Positions 7,507 to 14,257 of a stretch of DNA of 15,341 nt are shown here, piece by piece; position 1 is the stretch's first letter; each line of letters starts with the position of its first letter. Below the pieces are notes generated by a model. It worked only from the letters and a program-made list of their open reading frames with translations. It was not told the origin of the DNA and did no database searches. Both the position numbers and the translations under genes were made by a program. Source of the DNA: Actinomycetes bacterium. GTDB taxonomy: Bacteria; Actinomycetota; Actinomycetes; Propionibacteriales; Propionibacteriaceae. The stretch is from NCBI GenBank assembly GCA_023392635.1, contig JAEVYS010000010.1, positions 1-15,341 on the forward strand, given 5' to 3'.

Positions 7507-7560
7507 CGTCGTCATGCCGGGACCTGTCCGGGCATCGGCTTGGCAACGCGTGGATGGGCG
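7507..7560. repeat. Degenerate palindromic extragenic repeat
   Basis: ATGCCGGGAC (7514-7523) and GTCCGGGCAT (7526-7535) form a 10-bp stem with one mismatch, flanked by CGTCGTC and by GCGTGGATGG. The arrangement of a CCGGG stem next to CGTGGATGG matches, as I remember it, a short palindromic repeat scattered between genes in Bradyrhizobium and Rhodopseudomonas. This copy is imperfect. It may act as an RNA 3'-end stem for the glycosidase transcript. Confidence 0.5.
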
Positions 7561-7682
7561 ACAACCCCGACCAAGATGTCGCTGAGGCTTTCGCGCAGCG
7601 GAAAATCTGGGTGAGGGACGAGAGAGAGCGCGCGTCGCGCCCCGCATTGACTCTCCTCTCCCCCTTATTCAAAACCGTCATC

Positions 7683-7708
7683 AACACTCATGACTAACAC
7701 TCATAACT
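7683..7708 (+). repeat. 13-bp tandem repeat upstream of thiolase
   Basis: Two adjacent 13-base units, AACACTCATGACT (7683-7695) and AACACTCATAACT (7696-7708), differ at one base and end three bases before the thiolase ribosome-binding site AGAGG (7711-7715). They would lie in the 5' leader if the weak -35-like TTGACT at 7647-7652 is used. Either a protein site or a simple slippage duplication. Confidence 0.6.
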
Positions 7709-7723
7709 AAAGAGGCAACGCCA

Positions 7724-8956
7724 ATGGCTGACGCGCTGATCATCGATGCCTGCCGGACCCCGCGGGGCATCGGCAAGGCCGGCAAGGGAGCCCTCTCGGG
7801 CATTCATCCGCAGCAGCTCGGGGCAACCGTGCTGCGTGCGCTCGCCGATCGCACCGGTATCGACACGGCCGACGTCGACGACATCGTCTGGGGCTGCAGC
7901 GCGCAGGTCGCAACGCAAAGCGGTGATCTCGGTCGCATGTCGGCGCTGGACGCCGGCTATGACGTGCGCGCCAGCGCGGTGACGCTCGACCGCTTCTGCG
8001 GAAGCGGCATCACCAGCGTCAACATGGCCGCAAGCTCGATCATGGCCGGCGCCGAGGATCTCGTCATCGCCGGCGGCTGCGAGATGATGTCCATGGAGGG
8101 TCGGCGCGGCAGTGGTCCGATGATGATGGACAACGGCAATCTGCGCCTGCGTGCACTGCATCCCCAGTCGCATCAGGGCGTCTGTGCCGATGCGATTGCG
8201 AGCATGGAAGGCATCAGCCGACGGGACGTCGATGCGCTCGGGCTGGAGAGCCAGAAGCGTGCCGCGCATGCCATGGCGAACGGGTACTTCAAGAAGAGCC
8301 TCGTGCCGGTCTATCGCGAGGACGGCAGCCTCGCGCTCGACCACGAGGAATATCCGCGGCCGCAAACCACGATGGACGGCCTGAGCAGCCTGAAGCCGGC
8401 CTTTCCGGCGATCGCCGACTACGCGCTCGACGAAAAGGGCACGACATATCGGGGCCTGATCCTGCAAAAATACCCTGATCTGAAGATCGACTTCGTGCAT
8501 CACGCCGGCAACTCCTCCGGCGTGGTCGACGGCGCCGCCGCGATCCTTCTGGCCTCGCCGACTTACGCCAAGGCACACGGCCTGAAGCCGCGCGCCCGCG
8601 TGGTGGCGATGGCCAACATGGGGGACTCACCGACCTTGATGCTGAACGCGCCGGTGCCGGCGACGCGCAAGGTGCTGGCAAAGGCGGGTCTCACGATCGA
8701 CGACATCGACCTGTTTGAGATCAACGAGGCCTTTGCCGTGGTGGCGGAGAAATATATCCGCGACCTCAAGCTCGACCGCGCCAAGGTCAACGTCAATGGC
8801 GGCTCCATCGCGCTCGGCCATCCGATCGGCGCCACCGGCTCGATCCTCATCGGCACCGTGCTCGACGAGCTCGAGCGGCGCGATCTCAAGCGTGGTCTCG
8901 TCACCATGTGCGCCGCGGGCGGCATGGCGCCGGCGATCATCATCGAGCGCGTCTAG
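7724..8956 (+). CDS. Acetyl-CoA C-acyltransferase (thiolase family)
   Basis: Reversible Claisen condensation or thiolysis of acyl-CoA, used in fatty-acid or aromatic catabolism or in acetoacetyl-CoA formation. AGAGG (7711-7715) is eight bases before the ATG. At 410 residues it has normal thiolase length. The complete catalytic set is present: nucleophile Cys92 in RFCGSG, NEAF at 334-337, GHPIGATG with His366 (365-372) and the acid/base Cys396 in CAAGGM. There is no signal peptide, so it is cytosolic. No 3-hydroxyacyl-CoA dehydrogenase/hydratase partner or polyhydroxybutyrate gene lies next to it, so I cannot choose between a beta-oxidation (FadA-like) and a biosynthetic (PhaA/AtoB-like) role. 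It is followed by a strong hairpin and is probably monocistronic. Confidence 0.93.
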   Translation: MADALIIDACRTPRGIGKAGKGALSGIHPQQLGATVLRALADRTGIDTADVDDIVWGCSAQVATQSGDLGRMSALDAGYDVRASAVTLDRFCGSGITSVNMAASSIMAGAEDLVIAGGCEMMSMEGRRGSGPMMMDNGNLRLRALHPQSHQGVCADAIASMEGISRRDVDALGLESQKRAAHAMANGYFKKSLVPVYREDGSLALDHEEYPRPQTTMDGLSSLKPAFPAIADYALDEKGTTYRGLILQKYPDLKIDFVHHAGNSSGVVDGAAAILLASPTYAKAHGLKPRARVVAMANMGDSPTLMLNAPVPATRKVLAKAGLTIDDIDLFEINEAFAVVAEKYIRDLKLDRAKVNVNGGSIALGHPIGATGSILIGTVLDELERRDLKRGLVTMCAAGGMAPAIIIERV

Positions 8957-8979
8957 GCCTTATTCCACAGGGTGAATCG

Positions 8980-9007
8980 CGACCGGCCTCCCCAAGGAGG
9001 CCGGTCG
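8980..9007 (+). terminator. Strong hairpin terminator after thiolase
   Basis: A perfect 12-bp stem, CGACCGGCCTCC (8980-8991) with GGAGGCCGGTCG (8996-9007), encloses the tetraloop CCAA, 23 bases after the stop codon. The run after the stem (TCGCTTGTCG) is only weakly T-rich, so termination may be partial, but position and stability fit the end of the thiolase transcript. Confidence 0.65.
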
Positions 9008-9237
9008 TCGCTTGTCGAAAGCCGCGAATCAGATTTAGCAAGGTGTCGTGCGGGCCTTTGAAACAAGGCAAAATCGGCTGCTCGTGGCTTCTGCCGCTCC
9101 GGAAGTAGCTAAAAAGCAGGGTTTTTTGCCACAGGGGGCCAGAAAAGCCCGTAAAATCGCGAGAAAACTGTGCAGAAGGCTATAGGCCTTCAACGGTTGG
9201 TCTAATATGCAACCGGCAACGAATCAGAGGAGACACG

Positions 9238-9540
9238 ATGCCAACCCAAATGTCCAAATCGCAATTGATCGAAAAGATTGCGACCGCCACCGAGCTTTCC
9301 AAGCGTGACGTCAAGAACGTCATGGAGACGCTGACCGACGTCGGCCACAAGGAGCTCAAGAAGAACGGCCTGTTCCTGGTGCCGGGCTTCGCCAAGTTCG
9401 TGGTCATCAAGAAGCCTGCGACCAAGGCGCGCAAGGGCACCAACCCGTTCACGGGCGAAGAGATGATGTTCAAGGCCAAGCCGGCCCGGAAGATCGTCCG
9501 TGCTCGCCCGGTCAAGGCTGCCAAGGACGCCGTGGGCTAA
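9238..9540 (+). CDS. HU-family (HU/IHF-like) DNA-binding protein
   Basis: Nucleoid-associated protein that bends or wraps DNA as a dimer. AGAGGAG at 9226-9232 is five bases from the ATG. The 100-residue product has the HU helix pair (SKSQLIEKIATATELSKRDV, about 6-25), the turn LVPGFAKF (47-54) and a beta arm carrying NPFTGEE, where Pro70 sits at the position of the intercalating arm proline. The arm has Phe-Thr-Gly in place of the usual residues, and a basic C-terminal tail (about 79-98, rich in Lys, Arg, Pro and Ala) extends beyond canonical HU. The 281-base upstream gap contains AT-rich words (TAATAT at 9203-9208, TAAAAT at 9152-9157) but no well-spaced promoter pair. It is monocistronic, with an excellent terminator behind it. 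Probably one of several HU paralogues. Confidence 0.9.
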   Translation: MPTQMSKSQLIEKIATATELSKRDVKNVMETLTDVGHKELKKNGLFLVPGFAKFVVIKKPATKARKGTNPFTGEEMMFKAKPARKIVRARPVKAAKDAVG

Positions 9541-9546
9541 CAACGC

Positions 9547-9581
9547 AAAGGCCCCCTCGGATTGGAGGGGGCCTTTTGTTT
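9547..9581 (+). terminator. Intrinsic terminator shared by HU and the converging lon operon
   Basis: AAAGGCCCCCTC (9547-9558), loop GGATTG and GAGGGGGCCTTT (9565-9576) form a 12-bp stem followed by TGTTT (9577-9581), a textbook factor-independent terminator six bases after the HU stop. In the reverse direction the stem is followed by TTTGCG, so it may also end transcripts from the lon operon, whose last gene stops at 9614. Confidence 0.9.
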
Positions 9582-9613
9582 CGAGGCAGCCGCGAGGGCC
9601 TGAGACGGAGGGC

Positions 9614-9769
9614 TCAGCCCTTGCGGCGCTTCACCCGGACCGGGACCGGCTGAAGCCGCGGCTCGGCTCCTGCAAGCGCATCGCGCAGCCGGTCGACGGC
9701 TCGGTCGAGCAGTTCGCGCAGCCGCTGCGTTGTCTGCGATCGCTTTGCTTTGTCCAGCAGTTTCGGCAT
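9614..9769 (-). CDS. 51-aa basic helical protein, last gene of the hsp20-lon operon
   Basis: Not in a family I recognise. The frame runs from ATG 9769 to TGA at 9614-9616 and begins MPKLLDKAKRSQTTQRLREL. The lon stop codon (9775-9777) is only five bases upstream, and GGAG (9778-9781) lies in the end of lon at eight-base spacing, so translational coupling to lon is likely. The first 32 residues should form an amphipathic helix with many Arg and Leu, and the end (PVPVRVKRRKG) is strongly basic; predicted charge is clearly positive. It could be a Lon-associated substrate or adaptor or a nucleic-acid-binding peptide, but there is no direct evidence. The good ribosome site, tight spacing and high-GC codon use support it being real. 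Confidence 0.65.
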   Translation of the reverse strand: MPKLLDKAKRSQTTQRLRELLDRAVDRLRDALAGAEPRLQPVPVRVKRRKG

Positions 9770-9774
9770 CGCCT

Positions 9775-12168
9775 TCACTCCGCCGCTTCATCCACTTGGG
9801 CCTCACCCGGCTCGAGCGCGGCGGCAATGGCCTCATCGACGCGCTCCAGCCAGATGAATTCGAGGTTGTCCCGCGCGCTCTTCGGGATGTCGTCATAGTC
9901 CCGCTTGTTGCGCGCCGGCAGCATCACCCGCTTCAAGCCGGCAGCAGCCGCGGCCACCACCTTCTCCTTGATGCCGCCGACCGGCAGCACCAGGCCGCGC
10001 AGCGAGATCTCGCCGGTCATCGCGGTGTCGCTGCGCACCGTGCGGTTGGTGAGCAGGGAGGTCAGAGCCGTGAACATCGCAACGCCTGCGCTCGGACCGT
10101 CCTTCGGGGTCGCACCCGCGGGGACGTGAACGTGGATGTCGCTCTTCTCGAACAGCTGGGGATCGATGCCGAGCTGGGAGGCCCGGCTCTTCACCAGCGT
10201 CATCGCAGCCTGCACGCTCTCGCGCATGACGTCGCCGAGCTGGCCGGTCAGGATCAGCCCGCCTTTGCCGGGCACGCGCGTCGCCTCGATGAACAGGATG
10301 TCGCCGCCAACCGGCGTCCAGGCAAGCCCGGTAGCCACGCCTGGAACGCTGGTGCGCAATGCGATCTCGCCTTCGAACCGCGGCTGGCCGAGCACGGTCG
10401 CGATGTCCTTCGCCGTCACCACGACCTTCGCGGCCGTGCCTTCGGCGACCTGCACCGCGGCGTGGCGGAACACCTTGCCGATCTCGCGCTCGAGGTTACG
10501 CACGCCGGCCTCGCGGGTGTAGCCCTTGACGATCAGCTTCAGCGCCTCCGGCTCGATCTCAGCCTGCTCGGCCGAGAGGCCGTTGGCCTCCAGCTGCCGC
10601 CGCACCAGATAACGCTGCGCGATCTCCAGCTTCTCGTCCTCGGTGTAGCCGGCCAGGCTGATCAGCTCCATGCGGTCCAGCAGCGGACCCGGGATCTGGT
10701 CCAGCATGTTGGCGGTCGCGATGAACACCACGCGCGAGAGGTCGAAGGGCACGCCCAGATAATTGTCCCGGAACGTCCCGTTCTGCTCGGGATCGAGCAC
10801 CTCCAGCATCGCGGCGGAGGGATCGCCCTGCACGCCGCGGCCCATCTTGTCGATCTCGTCCAGCATCATGACGCAGTTGCGTGCGCCCGCCTTCTTGATG
10901 CCCTGGATGATGTTGCCGGGCAGCGCGCCGATATAGGTCCGTCGGTGGCCGCGGATCTCGGCTTCGTCATGCACGCCGCCTAAGCTAACGCGCACGAAGG
11001 GGCGATCCATCGCACGCGCGATGGACTGGCCGAGCGAGGTCTTGCCGACGCCGGGCGGACCGACGAAGCACAGGATCGGGGCCTTGCCCTGTGGGGCGAG
11101 CTTGCGCACCGCCAGATATTCGATGATCCGGCTCTTGATCTTCTCCAGGCCGAAGTGATCGGCGTCCAGGATGCGGCGCGCTTCCTTGATGTCGATCGGC
11201 TTCTCCGCGGGCAGCGCCCACGGCAGCTCGATCAGCCAGTCCAGATAGGTGCGGACCATGCCGGATTCACCGGCAGCCTCGGGCATGCGCTCGTAGCGGC
11301 GCAGCTCCTTCTTGGCGTGCGCCTCCGCCTCCGGCGGCATGTTGGCCTTGGCGATCGCAGCCGTCAGCTCGGCGACTTCGGCGGCCTTGCCGTCGCCTTC
11401 GCCCAGCTGGCGCTGAATGGTCGCCATCTGCTCGCGCAGGATCGCCTCGCGCTGCCGCTCGTCGAACGTGGCGCGGGTCTTCTGGCCGATCTCGTTGCTG
11501 ATGCGCAGCACCTCCAGCCGCTCGGCCAGGTGCTTCGACACCTTCTCGACACGCAAGGCGAGGTCGATGGTCTCCAGGACCTCCTGCTTGTCCTGCGGCT
11601 TGATGTCCATGAACGAGGTCGCCAGATCCGCCAGCGCGCCGGGCGCGGTGGTGCTCTGGAACATCCCGACCAGCTCGGGCGGCGCCTGCGGCAGCAGCTC
11701 GATCGCCTCGATCGCCTGGCGCTGCAGGTTCAGCGCGCGGGCCTCGATTTCGGGCGTGGTCGTGGTCGGCTCGGGGATCTGCTGGATGCGCGCGGCCGGG
11801 AATGGCGTCCCCGGCAGGAAGTCGAGGATGCGCGCGCGCTGCACGCCCTGGCAGACGATGTGATGCGTGCCGTCGGGCGCGGTGATGTAGCGCACGATGT
11901 TGGCGATGGTCGCGACCCGGTAGAGGTCGTCCGGTCCGGGCTCCTCGGTCTCGGGGCTGCGCTGCAGGACGATGCCGACCGGCCGCTGCTCGCGCAGCGC
12001 CTGCTGCGCGGCGGCGATGGACTTCGCCCGGCCGATCGTGATCGGCGCGATGGCGCCGGGAAACAGCACCATCTCGCGCACGGGGATGATGATCAGTGCG
12101 TCTTCGGGGATCTTCACGTCGGGCTCGGTGGAATTGGTCTGTGAATTATTCATCTGTTCGGTGGCCAT
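9775..12168 (-). CDS. lon: ATP-dependent Lon protease (endopeptidase La)
   Basis: Cytoplasmic AAA+ serine protease that degrades misfolded and regulatory proteins. All three parts are present in 797 residues. The N-terminal substrate domain starts near 24 (LIIIPVREMVLFPG) and leads into a helical region to about 315. The ATPase has Walker A GPPGVGKT (370-377) and Walker B MMLDE (434-438). The protease domain has catalytic Ser693 in PKDGPSAG and Lys736 in GGIKEK; their 43-residue spacing is that of E. coli Lon. GAGG at 12175-12178 overlaps the stop codon of the preceding hsp20 gene, showing an operon. The usual clpX neighbour of the main lon is absent, so this may be a second, stress-linked copy. 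Length is normal and no key residue is missing. Confidence 0.95.
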   Translation of the reverse strand: MATEQMNNSQTNSTEPDVKIPEDALIIIPVREMVLFPGAIAPITIGRAKSIAAAQQALREQRPVGIVLQRSPETEEPGPDDLYRVATIANIVRYITAPDGTHHIVCQGVQRARILDFLPGTPFPAARIQQIPEPTTTTPEIEARALNLQRQAIEAIELLPQAPPELVGMFQSTTAPGALADLATSFMDIKPQDKQEVLETIDLALRVEKVSKHLAERLEVLRISNEIGQKTRATFDERQREAILREQMATIQRQLGEGDGKAAEVAELTAAIAKANMPPEAEAHAKKELRRYERMPEAAGESGMVRTYLDWLIELPWALPAEKPIDIKEARRILDADHFGLEKIKSRIIEYLAVRKLAPQGKAPILCFVGPPGVGKTSLGQSIARAMDRPFVRVSLGGVHDEAEIRGHRRTYIGALPGNIIQGIKKAGARNCVMMLDEIDKMGRGVQGDPSAAMLEVLDPEQNGTFRDNYLGVPFDLSRVVFIATANMLDQIPGPLLDRMELISLAGYTEDEKLEIAQRYLVRRQLEANGLSAEQAEIEPEALKLIVKGYTREAGVRNLEREIGKVFRHAAVQVAEGTAAKVVVTAKDIATVLGQPRFEGEIALRTSVPGVATGLAWTPVGGDILFIEATRVPGKGGLILTGQLGDVMRESVQAAMTLVKSRASQLGIDPQLFEKSDIHVHVPAGATPKDGPSAGVAMFTALTSLLTNRTVRSDTAMTGEISLRGLVLPVGGIKEKVVAAAAAGLKRVMLPARNKRDYDDIPKSARDNLEFIWLERVDEAIAAALEPGEAQVDEAAE

Positions 12169-12176
12169 GATCGACC

Positions 12177-12560
12177 TCAGGATTTGGCGAGGCGCAGTGC
12201 GACGCAGCCGTCCATCACGAAGCGGCTGATGGCGTAGCGGCCAAGGGGAAGCGCAATGCGGCGCTCAAAACGCCCCTGCGGCAGCTCGAGCCGGTGGATG
12301 CGGGCGTTGCGAAGCTCCGGCGGAAGCGTGCGCTGGCCGGAGATGACGAGCACGCCGTCATGGATCACCGTCTCGACATTGTCCGGATTGACGCCGGGAA
12401 GCGCGACCAGGATCAAAAGCTCATGCTCGGTCTCGAGCACGTCGATCGGCGGCTCCCAGCAGGCTTCCTGACGGCCGAACTGCTGCCGCAGGCGTTCACC
12501 GCGGGTCAGCTGGTCCAGGGCTTCGGACAGCATCCAGTCGAAGGGATTTTTGGGTTGCAT
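12177..12560 (-). CDS. Small heat-shock protein (Hsp20/alpha-crystallin family)
   Basis: ATP-independent holdase chaperone. The alpha-crystallin domain runs from about residue 35 (WEPPIDVLETEHELLILVAL) through PGVNPDNVETVIHDGVLVISG to MDGCVALRLAK at the end. I use ATG 12560 (127 residues, MQPKNPFDWM); a TTG at 12620 would add 20 residues, and neither has a strong ribosome-binding site. The protein stops right after the last domain strand, so the C-terminal IxI motif needed for oligomer assembly in most family members is absent. Its stop codon overlaps the lon ribosome-binding site, so chaperone and protease are co-expressed. I looked for a ROSE-type thermometer, which would need a purine-rich site near the start, and did not find one. 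Confidence 0.88.
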   Translation of the reverse strand: MQPKNPFDWMLSEALDQLTRGERLRQQFGRQEACWEPPIDVLETEHELLILVALPGVNPDNVETVIHDGVLVISGQRTLPPELRNARIHRLELPQGRFERRIALPLGRYAISRFVMDGCVALRLAKS

Positions 12561-12693
12561 GGCAAAACTCGGGGAAGGCGCTGCGGTTGGAAAACGGGGA
12601 TATGGTGATGGTTCCCGCAAATTCCAGCATCGTGCATCCCAGGCATGGCTGGCCCCTCGATCGGGAGGAGGCCCTTGCGTTCAGATGCATCGA

Positions 12694-12716
12694 CGCCGCG
12701 GAGATGTTCCGCGGCG
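12694..12716 (-). terminator. GC-rich hairpin between DUF892 gene and hsp20
   Basis: Perfect 9-bp arms CGCCGCGGA (12694-12702) and TCCGCGGCG (12708-12716) surround five bases. The stem is 30 bases after the DUF892 stop codon in its direction of transcription. No T run follows. It may mark the 3' end of that transcript or be part of a long hsp20 leader. Confidence 0.4.
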
Positions 12717-12746
12717 CCGGAGGCAACAATGGGGCGGGATCGTTGA

Positions 12747-13316
12747 TCAGGCGGCTTCGCGGTACTCGGCCTCCGCTTCAAGGTTGATCACGGACGTGGC
12801 GAGCTCGGTCAGCGTGTGGTCGGTGGCCTCTTCCTCGTCCAGCGTCTCCTGCAGCAGCCTTGCCGCCTCGGGCATGCCGAGCTCCTCGGCCCAGGTGCGC
12901 AATGTGCCATAACGGGAGATCTCGTAATGCTCGACGGCCTGCGCCGCCGCGAGCAGGCCGGCGTCGAGGGCAGGGGCGTTCTTGAAGTCCTTCATGATCT
13001 CGGCGCCCTCCTCGGTGATGCCGTTGATCGCCTCGCACGGCTTGCCGCGCGCGGGCTTGTCCAGCATCTTGAAGATCTGCTCCAGCCGTTTGACCTGGCC
13101 CTGCGTCTCCCGCAGATGCTTGTTGAAGGCGGCCGCAAGGTCCTTCGAATGCGCGGCCTTGGCCATCTTGGGCAGCGTCTTGATGATCTTGTTCTCCGCG
13201 AAATAGATGTCTTTCAGCGTTTCCAGAAACAGGTCGCTGAGCATCTTAGGCGCCTGACGCGGGCGGCGCGTTGCGGTCTTTTTCTTGTTCGCACGTTTCT
13301 TTGCTGTCTTAGCCAT
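12747..13316 (-). CDS. DUF892/YciF-family ferritin-like stress protein
   Basis: Four-helix ferritin-like protein of the YciE/YciF type, generally stress-induced and of unresolved biochemical role. ATG 13316 (189 residues) has AGGAGG at 13321-13326; the upstream ATG is not supported. A basic Lys/Arg/Ala tail (2-24) precedes the helical domain, which starts near MLSDLFLETLKDIYFAE (25-41). Candidate metal or carboxylate positions are Glu32 and Glu41, His67 with Glu70, Glu129-His130 with Glu132, and Glu161-163 with His167, repeating an ExxH-like pattern. It is cytoplasmic. A GGAAC-type promoter 59 bases upstream suggests general stress control. The same-strand hsp20-lon operon follows after 186 bases. 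Confidence 0.9.
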   Translation of the reverse strand: MAKTAKKRANKKKTATRRPRQAPKMLSDLFLETLKDIYFAENKIIKTLPKMAKAAHSKDLAAAFNKHLRETQGQVKRLEQIFKMLDKPARGKPCEAINGITEEGAEIMKDFKNAPALDAGLLAAAQAVEHYEISRYGTLRTWAEELGMPEAARLLQETLDEEEATDHTLTELATSVINLEAEAEYREAA

Positions 13317-13374
13317 GGATCCTCCTGATGAGGTGACACGGGAAGGCACGCCCTTCCTCAATCCTCACGCGATC

Positions 13375-13399
13375 AAGAGCCGGCGTCCGCAAATGTTCC
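13375..13399 (-). promoter_or_regulatory. Candidate EcfG (general stress response) promoter for DUF892 gene
   Basis: On the minus strand GGAAC (13395-13399) is followed after 16 bases by TCTT (13375-13378), fitting the alphaproteobacterial GGAAC-N16/17-CGTT pattern with the final TT conserved and two of four -10 bases off. Start of transcription would be near 13368, giving a leader of about 50 bases. YciF-like genes are known stress-sigma targets in other bacteria, which makes the match more credible. Confidence 0.45.
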
Positions 13400-13460
13400 T
13401 CGCGAAGGCCCGCGCGAGCCGCTATGGCTGGCCGCTCACGCTCGCAGAAGACGCCTTCCC

Positions 13461-14087
13461 ATGCTCGACTTCGCCCTGTCCGCCTTCGTCACGCTGCTGC
13501 TGGTGGTCGATCCCGTCGGCCTCGCACCGGCCTTCCTGGCCGCGACCGCGGGCATGCCCGACAAGATCAAGCGGATGGTGGCGTTGCGCGCGCCTGTCAT
13601 CGCGGCTTCGATCCTGGTGGTGATCGCGCTCGCCGGAAACTGGCTGCTGCGCCAACTCGGGATCGGCATCCCCGCCTTCCAGATCGCCGGCGGGCTGCTG
13701 CTGTTCGGCGTGTCCTACCAGATGATCTTCGGCGACCGGCCGCATCGCGAGGCGCGGGAGGCGGACAAGGCGACCGCGGAGCACGCCTCCGATGTCGCGG
13801 TGTTTCCGCTCGCCATCCCCATGATCGCCGGGCCCGGCGCGATCGCGACCACGCTGTTGCTGTCGGGCGGCGCCGGCTACGGGGCCAGGCTCGTCATCAT
13901 CATCGCCATTGTCCTCGCGGTGTGCCTGCTTTGCATGCTCTGCTTCGTCTCGGCGCACCTGATCGCGCGGACCCTCGGACGCACCGGCAATGCGGTGCTT
14001 TCGCGTGTGCTCGGCATGCTGCTCGCGGCCTATTCGGTGCAGTTCGTGATCAACGGGATCGCGGCCGTCCGGGCGAGCTTTTCGTAA
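13461..14087 (+). CDS. MarC-family integral membrane protein
   Basis: Inner-membrane protein of the MarC (UPF0056/NAAT) family; transport function is proposed for relatives but the physiological substrate is unsettled, and MarC itself is no longer thought to control antibiotic resistance. The 208 residues contain six hydrophobic segments, about 5-27, 44-63, 70-91, 112-136, 142-168 and 182-205. The conserved VVDPVGLAPAF (15-25) and PLAIPMIAGPGAIATTLLL (116-134) are the family signature half-repeats. The loop between the third and fourth segments (about 92-111) is charged. No clear ribosome-binding site precedes ATG 13461, but the protein opens as relatives do. It is divergent from the DUF892 gene with 144 bases between. 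Confidence 0.9.
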   Translation: MLDFALSAFVTLLLVVDPVGLAPAFLAATAGMPDKIKRMVALRAPVIAASILVVIALAGNWLLRQLGIGIPAFQIAGGLLLFGVSYQMIFGDRPHREAREADKATAEHASDVAVFPLAIPMIAGPGAIATTLLLSGGAGYGARLVIIIAIVLAVCLLCMLCFVSAHLIARTLGRTGNAVLSRVLGMLLAAYSVQFVINGIAAVRASFS

Positions 14088-14158
14088 CGCTGCGACAATC
14101 GGCCAATCTGTTGATTTTACGATATATTCCCTGGTGTAACGGTACATCCGACAAGACG

Positions 14159-14197
14159 GTGGCCGATCCGGGCCGCTTTCTCTTGCACTGCCATATT
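14159..14197 (+). pseudogene. Possible relic of a multicopper oxidase copper-binding segment
   Basis: In the 170-base gap between the MarC and aldolase genes, the frame that leads into the aldolase reads VADPGRFLLHCHI. This closely resembles the C-terminal copper motif of multicopper oxidases (PGxWLLHCHI, with the third copper ligand region HCHxxxH). The following residues (ALTYFGSN) lose the last histidine, and I see no further oxidase sequence on either side. It is either a tiny remnant of a deleted gene or chance. Confidence 0.2.
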
Positions 14198-14257
14198 GCT
14201 TTGACGTACTTCGGGTCTAACAAACGCCCATCGCCAAGAGGTCGAGAAGAAATCGAG

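Noticed and set aside
9110..9131. AAAAA and TTTTTT runs that could pair upstream of HU
   Set aside because: An A/T-only stem around GCAGGG is too weak to be a credible terminator, and it lies upstream of the gene start with no gene ending there.
9730..12144. Long plus-strand frames (417 and 329 codons) opposite lon
   Set aside because: Low-complexity His/Leu/Asp/Arg-rich translations typical of antisense frames; Lon on the minus strand is complete.
12561..12746. ROSE thermometer or RpoH promoter upstream of hsp20
   Set aside because: There is no purine-rich ribosome site near the start for a ROSE stem to mask. A CCCCATTG word is present but lacks a CTTG element at the right distance.
14128..14200. 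tRNA-like words (TGGTGTAACGGTA) after the MarC gene
   Set aside because: Resembles a D-arm, but no matching acceptor, anticodon or T arm can be drawn at proper distances.
13424..14257. In-frame N-terminal extension of the aldolase that overlaps the MarC gene
   Set aside because: The Arg-rich translation has no family match, MarC uses another frame, and FucA alignment fixes the real start at 14258 or 14264.
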